DNA of 64,000 nucleotides from CBDCMJ01 sp965218875 (GTDB lineage: Bacteria; Chloroflexota; Dehalococcoidia; Lucifugimonadales; UBA3495), in NCBI GenBank assembly GCA_965218875.1, contig OZ244707.1, positions 2,232,001 to 2,296,000 of the forward strand. Reading direction: 5' to 3'. Every line of letters starts with the position of its first letter. Position 1 is the first letter of the stretch. Both the position numbers and the translations under genes were made by a program. The notes under the pieces were generated by a model. The model was not told the origin of the DNA. It ran no database searches and saw only the letters and a program-made list of their open reading frames with translations. Below are positions 34,278-41,754 of the stretch, in pieces.

Positions 34278-35747
34278 TTAGTCCTGACGACCGGGCGGGT
34301 CCGATGGCACTTGGTTTTCCAGCACCAGCTTCCCCAGGTCCAGCTGGACGGGGATCGGGTAGTTGCCGGTAAAGCAGGCGTCGCAGAACCCTCCTCCGGA
34401 GCCGCCCACCACCTGCATCAGGCCCTTGACGCTCAGGTACCCCAGGGAGTCCACCCCGATCATCTGCTGGATCTCCGGCACGCTCTTCATGGCGGCAATC
34501 AACTCTTCCCTGGACGCCATGTCCACGCCCATGAAACAGGGGTGCTTGATGGGTGGAGCGCAGACCCGCATGTGGACTTCCCGGGCGCCGGCCTTGCGCA
34601 GCAGTCCCACCACGTGGGGTGTGGTGGTGCCCCGCACAATGCTGTCGTCAACCACCACCAACCGCTGTCCCTTGATGACGTCCACCAGGGTGTTGAACTT
34701 CTGGCGCACGCCCAGGTCCCGCATCTGCTGGTCCGGCTGGATGAAGGTGCGCCCCACGTAGCGGTTCTTGATCAGCCCCTCGCTGTAGGGAATGCCCGAC
34801 TCTCGGGCGAATCCCACCGCCGCCGCCGTCGAGGAGTCGGGAATGCCAATGACCATGTCCGCGTCGGCGGGATGCTCCCGGGCAAGCTGGACCCCCAGGT
34901 CTTGGCGCACCGAGTGCACCAGAGTGTTGTTCATTTGGCTGTCGGGCCGGGCGAAGTATATGAGCTCGAATACGCACAGCGCGCGACGGCCGGAGGCTCC
35001 CACCGAGACGGAAGACTGCACCCCTCCGCTATCGATGGTCAGGGCTTCCCCAGGGTCCAACTCCCTCACGTACTCGGCCCCCAGGTGGTCCAGGGCGCAA
35101 CTCTCCGACGCGACGATCCAGCCCTCTCCCAGGCGGCCCAAGCACAGCGGGCGGATACCCAGAGGGTCCCGGATTGCGATTAGAGAGTCACTGGTCAAGG
35201 CCACGGCAGAGTAGGCGCCCTCCAACTGCCTCATGGCGTGGGTTGCCCGCTCCTGCCAGGTGGCGCCGCCGGCGTTGGCCAGCAAGTGGGCCATGATTTC
35301 CGAGTCGGTGGTGGAGGTGAAGGTGCATCCCCAAGAGTTTTGCAGATGCTCCTTCAACTGCAAGGAGTTGACGATATTGCCGTTGTTGGCCAGCGCCACC
35401 TGGCCGTAGTGTCCCTCGACCAGCAACGGCTGGGCGTTGCACAGCAGGCTGCTTCCGGTGGTCGAATAGCGGGTGTGGCCGATGGCTAGCTCGCCGGACA
35501 GGGGGAGGAAGTCTCGTTCCCGGAAGCCCTGGGTTACCAAGCCCATCTCCCGGTGCACGTTGATGCCCTGACCGTCGGCGGAGGCGATCCCGCAGCTTTC
35601 TTGGCCGCGGTGCTGAAGGGCGAAGAGGCCGAAGAACGCGAGGTGGCTGGCTTTTCCCTCCGGCGCATACACTCCTACCACCCCGCACTCCTCTCTGGGG
35701 TGGTCGGACGGAAGTCGCAGCTCCGGAGGACCCAGCCTGCTATTCAC
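34278..35747 (-). CDS. purF: Amidophosphoribosyltransferase
   Basis: Catalyses the first step of purine synthesis: PRPP plus glutamine to phosphoribosylamine. 489 residues. A 20-residue propeptide precedes the nucleophile Cys21 (EECGVVGVYAPEG), so autocleavage is expected. Glutaminase domain: GLFALQHRGQES, GHTRYSTTGSS; PRPP domain: VVVDDSIVRGTTT. Cys residues in LCVFELIYFARP, HPCFMGVD and FCDACFTGNY match the four [4Fe-4S] ligands of the B. subtilis type, so it is probably oxygen-sensitive. The GTG start at 35747 coincides with the predicted transcription start, so the message may be leaderless. purM and purH lie 27 kb away. Confidence 0.96.
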   Translation of the reverse strand: MNSRLGPPELRLPSDHPREECGVVGVYAPEGKASHLAFFGLFALQHRGQESCGIASADGQGINVHREMGLVTQGFRERDFLPLSGELAIGHTRYSTTGSSLLCNAQPLLVEGHYGQVALANNGNIVNSLQLKEHLQNSWGCTFTSTTDSEIMAHLLANAGGATWQERATHAMRQLEGAYSAVALTSDSLIAIRDPLGIRPLCLGRLGEGWIVASESCALDHLGAEYVRELDPGEALTIDSGGVQSSVSVGASGRRALCVFELIYFARPDSQMNNTLVHSVRQDLGVQLAREHPADADMVIGIPDSSTAAAVGFARESGIPYSEGLIKNRYVGRTFIQPDQQMRDLGVRQKFNTLVDVIKGQRLVVVDDSIVRGTTTPHVVGLLRKAGAREVHMRVCAPPIKHPCFMGVDMASREELIAAMKSVPEIQQMIGVDSLGYLSVKGLMQVVGGSGGGFCDACFTGNYPIPVQLDLGKLVLENQVPSDPPGRQD

Positions 35748-35753
35748 AATCGT

Positions 35754-35782
35754 ATTCTATGCACCAGGCGCGCTCAGGTCAA
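35754..35782 (-). promoter_or_regulatory. Promoter of purF
   Basis: Minus-strand TTGACC (complement of 35777-35782) and TAGAAT (complement of 35754-35759) with a 17-base spacer. Transcription should begin at about 35747, the first base of the only plausible purF start codon. Confidence 0.65.
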
Positions 35783-35934
35783 CCACGGGTTCTGGCGTGA
35801 CTCCGCCCCGCGGCCATTACCGCAGCGAAGCTGGGAAGGGCACGGCTTACGCCACACAGCATTCCTTTTTGACGAACCCCTCCCGGCCGCCGGTACTGTC
35901 TCGACTGGACAATCCAACGTGGGCGGGGCGGCCG

Positions 35935-36585
35935 CTAGGCTCGGTCCCGTGGCTTGGGCATGATGGTAACCTTGCGGTTCTCACCCACCCCCATGCTCTC
36001 GGTGATGACGCCGGGATGGTCGGTCAGGGACATGTGCACAATCCGCCGGTCGGCTGGGGACATGGGTTCCAGGGTAATGCTGCGGCTGGTCTGCACCACC
36101 CGGCCCGCAACCTTCACTGCCATGTCTCGCAGAGAAGATTCCCGGCGCTGGCGGTAGCCCTCCACGTCCAGGGTCACCCGCACCTGCTCGCCAAACTGCT
36201 TGCGAACTATCAGATTGACCAGGAACTGCAGTGACTGCAGGGTCTGGCCGCGCCGGCCGATCAGGAGGCCGGAGTCTTCACCGCTGAGGTCTATAACGGG
36301 ACCGCCCAAGTCCGCGTCGTTGGCGGCCCGGAGAGTCCGGCTTACGTTGACCCCGGCCGATTGCAGGATCCGGCTGACGGCCTCAGACGCCACGGCGGCG
36401 GGGCTGCCTCCCTGGGGAATCTTGGTTACGCGGACCCGGGCCAGCTCCCCGCCGATGCCCAGGAAACCCGACTTGCCCCTACTTAGTACTTCTACCTCGG
36501 CCTCGTCTCGGTCGGCGTCGAGCTCTTTCAGGGCCAACTCGATCGCCTCTTCTACGGTGCGGCCGCTCATCATGCGTACTTCCAT
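35935..36585 (-). CDS. jag: RNA-binding protein Jag/KhpB
   Basis: 216 residues with three parts: Jag-N (1 to ~50: MSGRTVEEAIELALKELD and GKSGFLGIGGELARVRV), KH domain (about 75-140: LSGEDSGLLIGRRGQTLQSL) and R3H domain (about 145-205: LRDMAVKVAGRVVQTSRSIT, PADRRIVHMSL). The Jag/KhpB family binds RNA and affects cell elongation and division. It begins ten bases after GGAGGAG. Its first 107 bases overlap the end of yidC in another frame. Last gene of the rpmH-to-jag unit. The KH loop GxxG is intact (IGRRG). Confidence 0.94.
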   Translation of the reverse strand: MEVRMMSGRTVEEAIELALKELDADRDEAEVEVLSRGKSGFLGIGGELARVRVTKIPQGGSPAAVASEAVSRILQSAGVNVSRTLRAANDADLGGPVIDLSGEDSGLLIGRRGQTLQSLQFLVNLIVRKQFGEQVRVTLDVEGYRQRRESSLRDMAVKVAGRVVQTSRSITLEPMSPADRRIVHMSLTDHPGVITESMGVGENRKVTIMPKPRDRA

Positions 36586-37396
36586 CGTCTGCTATCTCCT
36601 CCGGAGATTGGTTTTGGGCCGGCTGCGGCGCCGTTGCCGCGGGTTGAGACCGCGGGAAGATGGGGAACAGCGGCGCCCACCCGGTGATGAAGTATTGTAT
36701 GCCGATGCCCACGATGTTTGAAACTATCCAGTAGAGGGCCAATCCGCTGGGGAAGGTGAAGGAAAATACCGCGATCATCAGCGGCATCATCCACAGCATC
36801 ATGATTTGGTTACCCTGCTGCCGCGGGTCCGTCGACTGCACCATGGTCATCTTTTGCTGCACCCAGGTGGTGACGAACACCAGGACCGGCACCAGGACCT
36901 TGGTGGGGTCAGGCTCGGCTAAATCCAGCCAGAGGAAGTTGGCGTTGAGGGGGGCTGCCGAGTAGATGTCGAAAATCGGGATCCAGCTATAGAGCTTCTC
37001 CGAAAGCCCCACCAAGTCGTCGGGTTTGGAGAACAGGGTCTGCACCAATACCCGGAACAGCCCCAGCAGGATGGGCATTTGGATGATCATAGGCCCCAGA
37101 CAACCCAGCGGGCTGACCCCCGCCTGCCGGTAGGCGGCCATGGTCTCGCTGGAAATCCGCGCCCGGTCGCTGGCATAGCGGGTCTGGATTTCCCGAATCT
37201 TGGGCTGCAGCCCGCTCATGGCCCTCATTTGCTTTACCTGGCGGACCGTGAGCGGGAAGGTCAGCAGCCGCACCAGGATGGTGAACAGCACAATGGCCAC
37301 GCCCATGTTGCTGAAGCTGATTACGTACAACACCATCAAGGTGTTGAGCATGGGCCGGATTATAAATTGGGTCCAGAAGAAATCTAAGAATTCCAC
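36479..37396 (-). CDS. yidC: Membrane protein insertase YidC/OxaI
   Basis: 305 residues. Inserts proteins into the membrane alone or with SecYEG. Family features: TVRQVKQMRAMSGLQPKIRE, the hydrophilic-groove Arg region in LFTILVRLLTFPLTV, GCLGPMIIQMPILLGLFRVL, NFLWLDLAEPDP and FSFTFPSGLALYWIVSNIVG. Five membrane segments fit. After about residue 260 the chain becomes a polar then very Arg-rich tail (HRRRGDRVGPERARRRPRRG), which coincides with the 107-base overlap with jag. Basic tails in YidC proteins help ribosome binding. No long N-terminal periplasmic domain, so it is of the Gram-positive type. Confidence 0.95.
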   Translation of the reverse strand: MEFLDFFWTQFIIRPMLNTLMVLYVISFSNMGVAIVLFTILVRLLTFPLTVRQVKQMRAMSGLQPKIREIQTRYASDRARISSETMAAYRQAGVSPLGCLGPMIIQMPILLGLFRVLVQTLFSKPDDLVGLSEKLYSWIPIFDIYSAAPLNANFLWLDLAEPDPTKVLVPVLVFVTTWVQQKMTMVQSTDPRQQGNQIMMLWMMPLMIAVFSFTFPSGLALYWIVSNIVGIGIQYFITGWAPLFPIFPRSQPAATAPQPAQNQSPEEIADDGSTHDERPHRRRGDRVGPERARRRPRRGRGRSTK

Positions 37397-37443
37397 GGGT
37401 CTCTACCAGCAGGCGCTAGCGTACGGAATGTTGGAAGCTCTGG

Positions 37444-38514
37444 TCATCTGCATTCAGCGTTGTCCTCGGTGTCATAGCACCACGCCTCGCTTAGGTCCAG
37501 CCGTCCGGCGCTGTTGATGCCCACGTCCAAGCGTACCACCGTACTGCCCTGGGTTCCCACGTATACGTTGTTTCCCACCACGAACAGGGGGGCCTTTATT
37601 TCCGCGTCGCTAACGAACTCCGTATCTATCAACCGGTCAACCTCGGCGGTTTGGGGATTGGTGTCCAGGAGACTCACTTCCCTGCTATTCTTGGCCGACA
37701 CCACCAACGCCCCCCGGACCAACCCCGGTCTTGAGACTATGGCGGAACCCAGGTCGTACTTCCACGACACGGCGCCCTCCACGTCGACGGCGTAGACGTG
37801 GCCGTCCATGTTGGGAGCGAAGATGAAACGCTCATCGGCTACCGGGCCCGCCCAAAACCAGTTGTCTCCTTCCACCGTCCATCGCAGCACGCCGCTGGAG
37901 GCTTCGATGCCGTAGAGTTTCTTGTCGTAGGACCCCGCTATGACCATGTCACGAAAAATAAGCGGTCTGCCGGCCACGGCCCCTCCCGTGGACAGCCTCC
38001 ATTCCTCCACCCCGGTCTGCACGTTCAGCGCGTAGATATTATTGTCGTGGGAACCGAAGTAGACGGATTCGCCGTGGACCACCGGCGTCGACCAAATGCG
38101 GTCCCCGGTGGGGAAGCTCCATATCGGGTCTCCCCCTTCCTCGGCGTGGTAGGCGTAGAGACTACCGTCTTCGGAACCGACCAGGACCAGGGGGATATCC
38201 GTGGCCGTGGAAAGCGCCGGGCCGCCGATCAGGGGCTGGGGGTCTCTCTGGTCGCCCACCACCATCCGCCAGCCGGAGTCTCCCAAATTAGAGGTATCCC
38301 CCCCCTGGGTAGACGGGGACAGTCCCTCCCTATCGAGGGCGTACAAATACCCGTCCAGCCCTCCGACGTACATAAGCCTTTCCCCCAGCACGGGGTGATC
38401 GAAGGCCCCCCCAATTCCCCCCGCCGTCTCCTGGGAGCAAGCCGCCAGGGCCGCCGATAGGACCGCTGCCGCTGCGATCACAGCCCACCTCTTGCCTATG
38501 CCGACGATGGCCAT
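37444..38514 (-). CDS. PQQ-like beta-propeller lipoprotein (BamB-like fold)
   Basis: 356 residues from the ATG at 38514, which follows CCGGAG by a short spacer. The signal ends ALAAC at about residue 23, so it is a likely lipoprotein. At least seven propeller repeats are visible, each of the form YVGxxDGxLYALD: YVGGLDGYLYALD, LVGSEDGSLYAYH, YFGSHDNNIYALN, IAGSYDKKLYGIE, FAPNMDGHVYAVD and two weaker ones, which would fill one ring. The family contains BamB and PQQ dehydrogenases; no PQQ-binding Cys pair is seen, so a scaffold role is likelier. It sits between yidD and yidC, which is unusual, and overlaps nothing but abuts the gene at 38517. Confidence 0.85.
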   Translation of the reverse strand: MAIVGIGKRWAVIAAAAVLSAALAACSQETAGGIGGAFDHPVLGERLMYVGGLDGYLYALDREGLSPSTQGGDTSNLGDSGWRMVVGDQRDPQPLIGGPALSTATDIPLVLVGSEDGSLYAYHAEEGGDPIWSFPTGDRIWSTPVVHGESVYFGSHDNNIYALNVQTGVEEWRLSTGGAVAGRPLIFRDMVIAGSYDKKLYGIEASSGVLRWTVEGDNWFWAGPVADERFIFAPNMDGHVYAVDVEGAVSWKYDLGSAIVSRPGLVRGALVVSAKNSREVSLLDTNPQTAEVDRLIDTEFVSDAEIKAPLFVVGNNVYVGTQGSTVVRLDVGINSAGRLDLSEAWCYDTEDNAECR

Positions 38515-38516
38515 AC

Positions 38517-39068
38517 TCACTCCGGCGGCTCGTAGGACCACAGCAATGACGGGTTCGTCGAACCCGCGTCTTCCAGGGCCTTGACCTCTCCCTTCTTGGT
38601 GCCGATGAATACGGTGCTGAGGTCTCCCAGGGTGAAGACCGCGGAGCCATCGGCGTGGACCCGCGGCCTGGTGTTGTTCACGCCTCTCTGCACTAGCAGG
38701 TCTCCGTTTTCCATGCCGGTAACCAGGATTTGCTCTCGATCGATGAGGAGTATTTGCCCGGGTGTGAAATCCCTGGGGTTGGTCACCGTCAGGGCGTTGT
38801 CCAGGGCCGATAGGGCGGCGCCCCCGTTGAGTTGCCCGCCGGTATCCACGGAAATCAATTCCGCCGCCACCGGGGACCACCCTGTGCTGGTCCCTCGCAA
38901 GCTGCCGCCGGTGCACGCAACCGCCGCCAGAGCCAGGGCAAGCAACATCACAAGGCCCGACATCGTCTGCCGGGCTTGCAGCCTCACCGGAGTCGCGGTG
39001 CGATGGGACTCGGATGTGGGGTGCGCGAAGATTCGCAACAAGTCAACCGGGATGAATAGCTGTCGCAA
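38517..39068 (-). CDS. Lipoprotein ending in a propeller-type repeat
   Basis: Up to 183 residues. The likely lipoprotein signal is MSGLVMLLALALAAVACTGG, so the real start may be the ATG at 38963 rather than the TTG at 39068; neither has a ribosome site. The middle (NPRDFTPGQILLIDREQILV, TGMENGDLLVQRGVNNTRPR) resembles phage-tail or fibre-like short beta repeats; the end VFIGTKKGEVKALED is one more propeller-like repeat. Its stop overlaps the start region of the propeller gene at 38514, so the two are probably translated together and may form one assembly outside the membrane. Function unknown. Confidence 0.7.
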   Translation of the reverse strand: MRQLFIPVDLLRIFAHPTSESHRTATPVRLQARQTMSGLVMLLALALAAVACTGGSLRGTSTGWSPVAAELISVDTGGQLNGGAALSALDNALTVTNPRDFTPGQILLIDREQILVTGMENGDLLVQRGVNNTRPRVHADGSAVFTLGDLSTVFIGTKKGEVKALEDAGSTNPSLLWSYEPPE

Positions 39069-39089
39069 TATCGAGGTCCGGGCGCAGGA

Positions 39090-39299
39090 TCATGGTACCG
39101 GGTCGTACCCCTGGCCGCCCAAGGGTTGGCAGCGAGCTAGGCGTTTCAGTCCGATCCAAATCCCTTTTACGGCGCCGTACCGCTCGACCGCCTCCTGGGT
39201 GTAGCGCGAACAGGACGGGAGGTACCGGCAGGTCGACGACAGGCAGAGCGAGATGGTGTTCCGATAGATTGCTATGGCCAAAAGGACTAGGTGCTTCAT
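39090..39299 (-). CDS. yidD: Membrane protein insertion efficiency factor YidD
   Basis: 69 residues from the ATG at 39299: MKHLVLLAIAIYRNTISLCL, then the family signature STCRYLPSCSRYTQEAVERY, GIWIGLKRLARCQPLGGQGY and DPVP at the end. The conserved Cys residues are all present. It begins 9 bases after the rnpA stop. YidD helps YidC-dependent insertion; here it is separated from yidC by two lipoprotein genes. Confidence 0.93.
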   Translation of the reverse strand: MKHLVLLAIAIYRNTISLCLSSTCRYLPSCSRYTQEAVERYGAVKGIWIGLKRLARCQPLGGQGYDPVP

Positions 39300-39307
39300 T
39301 TCCCGGC

Positions 39308-39673
39308 TCAGGCCCCTGGGCCCTTCTTCGATGGGCCGGGTTCCGCGTCCGTAAGATGGCAACGCCGGAGCAGACCGTAGACAGCCTGTCCAAGTTTCTC
39401 GTAGCTGGCTCTATTAGACCCTCGGCGGGCTATGAATACCGCGTCCCACCCGGTCCGGACCTTACTGGCGCGCACAGCCTCCCGCAACCTGCGTCTCACC
39501 TTATTCCTAACTACCGCGTTGCCTATCCGCTTGCTAATCACGAACCCAAATCGGCTGTGGTCCAGGCCGTTGGAAAGGAAGCGGATAACCAGAAAACGGT
39601 TTGCCGTGCTGCTGCCGTGCCGGTGAATCTCGGAGAACCGCGTGCTTCCGGTCAGGCGGGACCTGCGTTGCAT
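39308..39673 (-). CDS. rnpA: Ribonuclease P protein component
   Basis: 121 residues; binds the catalytic RNase P RNA and aids tRNA 5' maturation. It opens QRRSRLTGSTRFSEIHRHG and has the RNR signature in GNAVVRNKVRRRLREAVRAS, with FGFVISKRIG before it. The C-terminal 20 residues (EPGPSKKGPGA) are low in complexity. Between rpmH and yidD, the usual place in bacteria. Start ATG; ribosome site weak. Confidence 0.95.
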   Translation of the reverse strand: MQRRSRLTGSTRFSEIHRHGSSTANRFLVIRFLSNGLDHSRFGFVISKRIGNAVVRNKVRRRLREAVRASKVRTGWDAVFIARRGSNRASYEKLGQAVYGLLRRCHLTDAEPGPSKKGPGA

Positions 39674-39689
39674 AACGGGGGACGAGTTG

Positions 39690-39827
39690 TTAGACCGTCA
39701 ACCGGTGGCGCCCTTTGAACCGCCGCCGCCGCAACACCGCCCTTCCGTCGGAAGTGCTGGAGCGGGCCCGAAAACCGTGCACTCTGGCCCGGCGGCGTTT
39801 CTTGGGTTGGTATGTACGTTTAGGCAT
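39690..39827 (-). CDS. rpmH: 50S ribosomal protein L34
   Basis: 45 residues: MPKRTYQPKKRRRARVHGFR, then TSDGRAVLRRRRFKGRHRLTV, the whole L34 pattern. The start is the ATG at 39827; a 16-codon extension to 39875 would run into the promoter. First gene of the rpmH-rnpA-yidD unit; its promoter is at 39853. No dnaA gene is upstream in this window, where the repeat region begins instead. Confidence 0.97.
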   Translation of the reverse strand: MPKRTYQPKKRRRARVHGFRARSSTSDGRAVLRRRRFKGRHRLTV

Positions 39828-39852
39828 GGTATGACTGCTCTCGACGGATGGG

Positions 39853-39882
39853 ATTATATGGCCCACCCGATTCACCCGTCAA
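39853..39882 (-). promoter_or_regulatory. Strong promoter of the rpmH operon
   Basis: Minus-strand TTGACG (complement of 39877-39882) and a perfect TATAAT (complement of 39853-39858), spacer 18 bases; transcription would begin about 20 bases before the rpmH ATG. Confidence 0.8.
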
Positions 39883-39962
39883 GGCCGCCCTTCGGCACTT
39901 TCGGAGTCATAGGGTCATTCAGTTGTCATCCTGGAAGGGCGTAGCGACGACCGCTCCCATAT

Positions 39963-40054
39963 CATTCTCAACTTGGCGTCCCTGTCATTCGGAACTTGGC
40001 GTCCCTGTCATTCCAAACACAGCCTCCCCTGCATTCCCAACCCGGCCCCTCTGT
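39963..40054 (+). repeat. Four tandem 23-bp repeats
   Basis: Each unit starts CATTC: 39963-39985, 39986-40008, 40009-40031 and 40032-40054. The first two share the tail AACTTGGCGTCCCTGT exactly; the third and fourth have drifted. The fifth CATTCCGAAC at 40055 is the end of the dispersed repeat, so the array looks like serial duplication of that end. Confidence 0.75.
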
Positions 40055-40190
40055 CATTCCGAACCCGTCGGATACGGGTGAGGAATCGCAAGCCGCTGTT
40101 AGGAGCCAAGGTGAGCGGACCCGAGGTATCTTGGATTCCTCGCTGCACTCGGAATGGCATTTGCTAACCGTTAGATGACCCTGCGCCCAA
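40055..40190 (+). repeat. Dispersed palindromic repeat, copy B
   Basis: Core 40055-40156 begins CATTCCGAACCCGTCGG and ends CACTCGGAATG (inverted ends), with GAGGAATC and GATTCCTC as an internal inverted pair and TTAGGAGCCAAGGTGAG between. Similarity to copy A (175-311, opposite orientation) extends past the core to about 40190. No coding capacity. Lies in the gap between rpmH and the acyl-CoA dehydrogenase gene. Confidence 0.8.
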
Positions 40191-40347
40191 GCGGTCCGTT
40201 CTTCATTTCGCGCCGCCGGTAATCTATACTCACATTCGTACCTTCGGCCGTCCGCTATCGACGGCCGAAGCCCCCCCGCCGCGGCCGGGAAGCGCTTGGG
40301 CGCCGGCGCCGGGGGAACCCGATGGGCCGGGCGCCCGGAGGACCAGC

Positions 40348-41526
40348 ATGAGGCCAAGCGGCGCGTTCATTCCTTCCTTGGACCACTCGCTGGGGGAAAC
40401 AATCGACATCGTGAGGCAGACCGTCCGGGATTTTTCCGCCCGGGAGATCGCCCCCCGCGCCCAGGAAATCGACCAAACCAACGAGTTCCCCCTGGACCTG
40501 TGGCCCAAGCTGGGTGGGTTGGGCCTGCTGGGTATTACCGTGCCCGAGGGGTACGGCGGCGCCGGCCTGGGCTACTTGGCTCACGCCGTGGTCATGGAAG
40601 AGATATCCCGGGGTTCGGCCAGCGTGGGCCTTAGCTACGGGGCCCACTCTAACTTGTGCGTCAATCAAATCTTTCGCAACGGGAACGAAGACCAGAAGGG
40701 GCGCTACCTGCCCAAGCTGATCTGCGGGGAGCACGTCGGGGCCCTGGCCATGAGCGAGACTGAAGCAGGGTCAGACGTGGTCAGTATGCGGCTGCGCGCC
40801 GACAAACACGGCGATGCCTACGTCCTGAACGGCGCCAAGATGTGGATCACCAACGGGCCCGACGCCGACGTGCTGGTGGTGTACGCCAAGACTGACCAGG
40901 AGGCCGGCTCCAGAGGGATTACCGCTTTCCTCGTGGAAAGAGGGGTCCCCGGTTTTTCTGCCTCCCCGAAGCTGGACAAGCTGGGGATGCGGGGCTCCAA
41001 CACCAGCGAATTGCTTTTCGAAGATTGCCGGGTCCCCGCCGGCAACGTGCTGGGCGAGGTGGGCCGCGGCGTCCAGGTGCTGATGAGTGGACTAGACTAC
41101 GAGCGATTGGTGCTTGCCGCCGGGCCGCTGGGCATAATGCAGGCCTGCCTGGACGTGGTGGTCCCCTACGTCCACCAACGGGAGCAGTTTGGCCAGCCCA
41201 TCGGTGAATTCCAGCTCATCCAGGCCAAGCTGGCGGACATGTACACAGGGCTCTCCGCGAGCCGCTCTTACGTCTACGCCGTGGCCAGGGCCTGCGACGC
41301 GGGCAAGGTGGACCGTAAAGACGCCGCCGGCTGCATCCTGTTCGCCGCCGAGAAAGCCACCTGGATGGCCCTCGAAGCCATCCAGGTCCTGGGCGGCAAC
41401 GGCTACGTGCAAGGCTTTCCCACCGGCCGCCTGCTGAGGGACGCCAAGCTGTACGAGATTGGGGCCGGCACCAGCGAAATCCGCCGCACCCTCATCGGCC
41501 GGGAGTTGTTCCGCGAGACCATGTGA
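40348..41526 (+). CDS. Acyl-CoA dehydrogenase, isovaleryl-CoA type
   Basis: 392 residues; FAD enzyme that oxidises isovaleryl-CoA to 3-methylcrotonyl-CoA in leucine breakdown and passes electrons to ETF. The base is Glu252 in SGLDYERLVLAAGPLGIMQ, at the position unique to isovaleryl-CoA dehydrogenases rather than the C-terminal Glu site of other members. Other blocks: ALAMSETEAGSDVVSM, KMWITNGPDADVLVVYAKTD, QVLGGNGYVQGFPTGRLLRD and YEIGAGTSEIRR, all very close to the known enzymes. No other leucine-pathway gene (methylcrotonyl-CoA carboxylase) adjoins. Start ATG with a GGAGG just upstream. Confidence 0.93.
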   Translation: MRPSGAFIPSLDHSLGETIDIVRQTVRDFSAREIAPRAQEIDQTNEFPLDLWPKLGGLGLLGITVPEGYGGAGLGYLAHAVVMEEISRGSASVGLSYGAHSNLCVNQIFRNGNEDQKGRYLPKLICGEHVGALAMSETEAGSDVVSMRLRADKHGDAYVLNGAKMWITNGPDADVLVVYAKTDQEAGSRGITAFLVERGVPGFSASPKLDKLGMRGSNTSELLFEDCRVPAGNVLGEVGRGVQVLMSGLDYERLVLAAGPLGIMQACLDVVVPYVHQREQFGQPIGEFQLIQAKLADMYTGLSASRSYVYAVARACDAGKVDRKDAAGCILFAAEKATWMALEAIQVLGGNGYVQGFPTGRLLRDAKLYEIGAGTSEIRRTLIGRELFRETM

Positions 41527-41658
41527 AGGCCCCGGTCCGGCGGATACCGGGGCGGTTCGACATCCGCGGGTCGCCTAGCCGGATGCTGCCGCGGGAGCGT
41601 CTATCGCCAAGGGGCAAAGCGTGGAAAACCCCCCTGATTGAGTATAGAATCACAGTGC

Positions 41659-41692
41659 GCCGATGTAGCGGAATGGCAGACGCGCCGGTTTT
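41659..41692 (+). pseudogene. 5' fragment of a tRNA-Leu gene
   Basis: The first 32 bases match the start of the tRNA-Leu gene at 43177 at 29 positions (GCCGA-GT-GCGGAATGG-AGACGCGCCGGT), covering acceptor 5' strand, D arm and half of the anticodon stem. After the anticodon stem the match ends. It is therefore a remnant, possibly from tRNA-linked insertion or a duplication. Confidence 0.75.
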
Positions 41693-41754
41693 ATACTCCC
41701 CGGAGCAGGCGCAGCGCATCCGAGAAAGACTAGCAGAAGAAGCGGAGGCCCATA

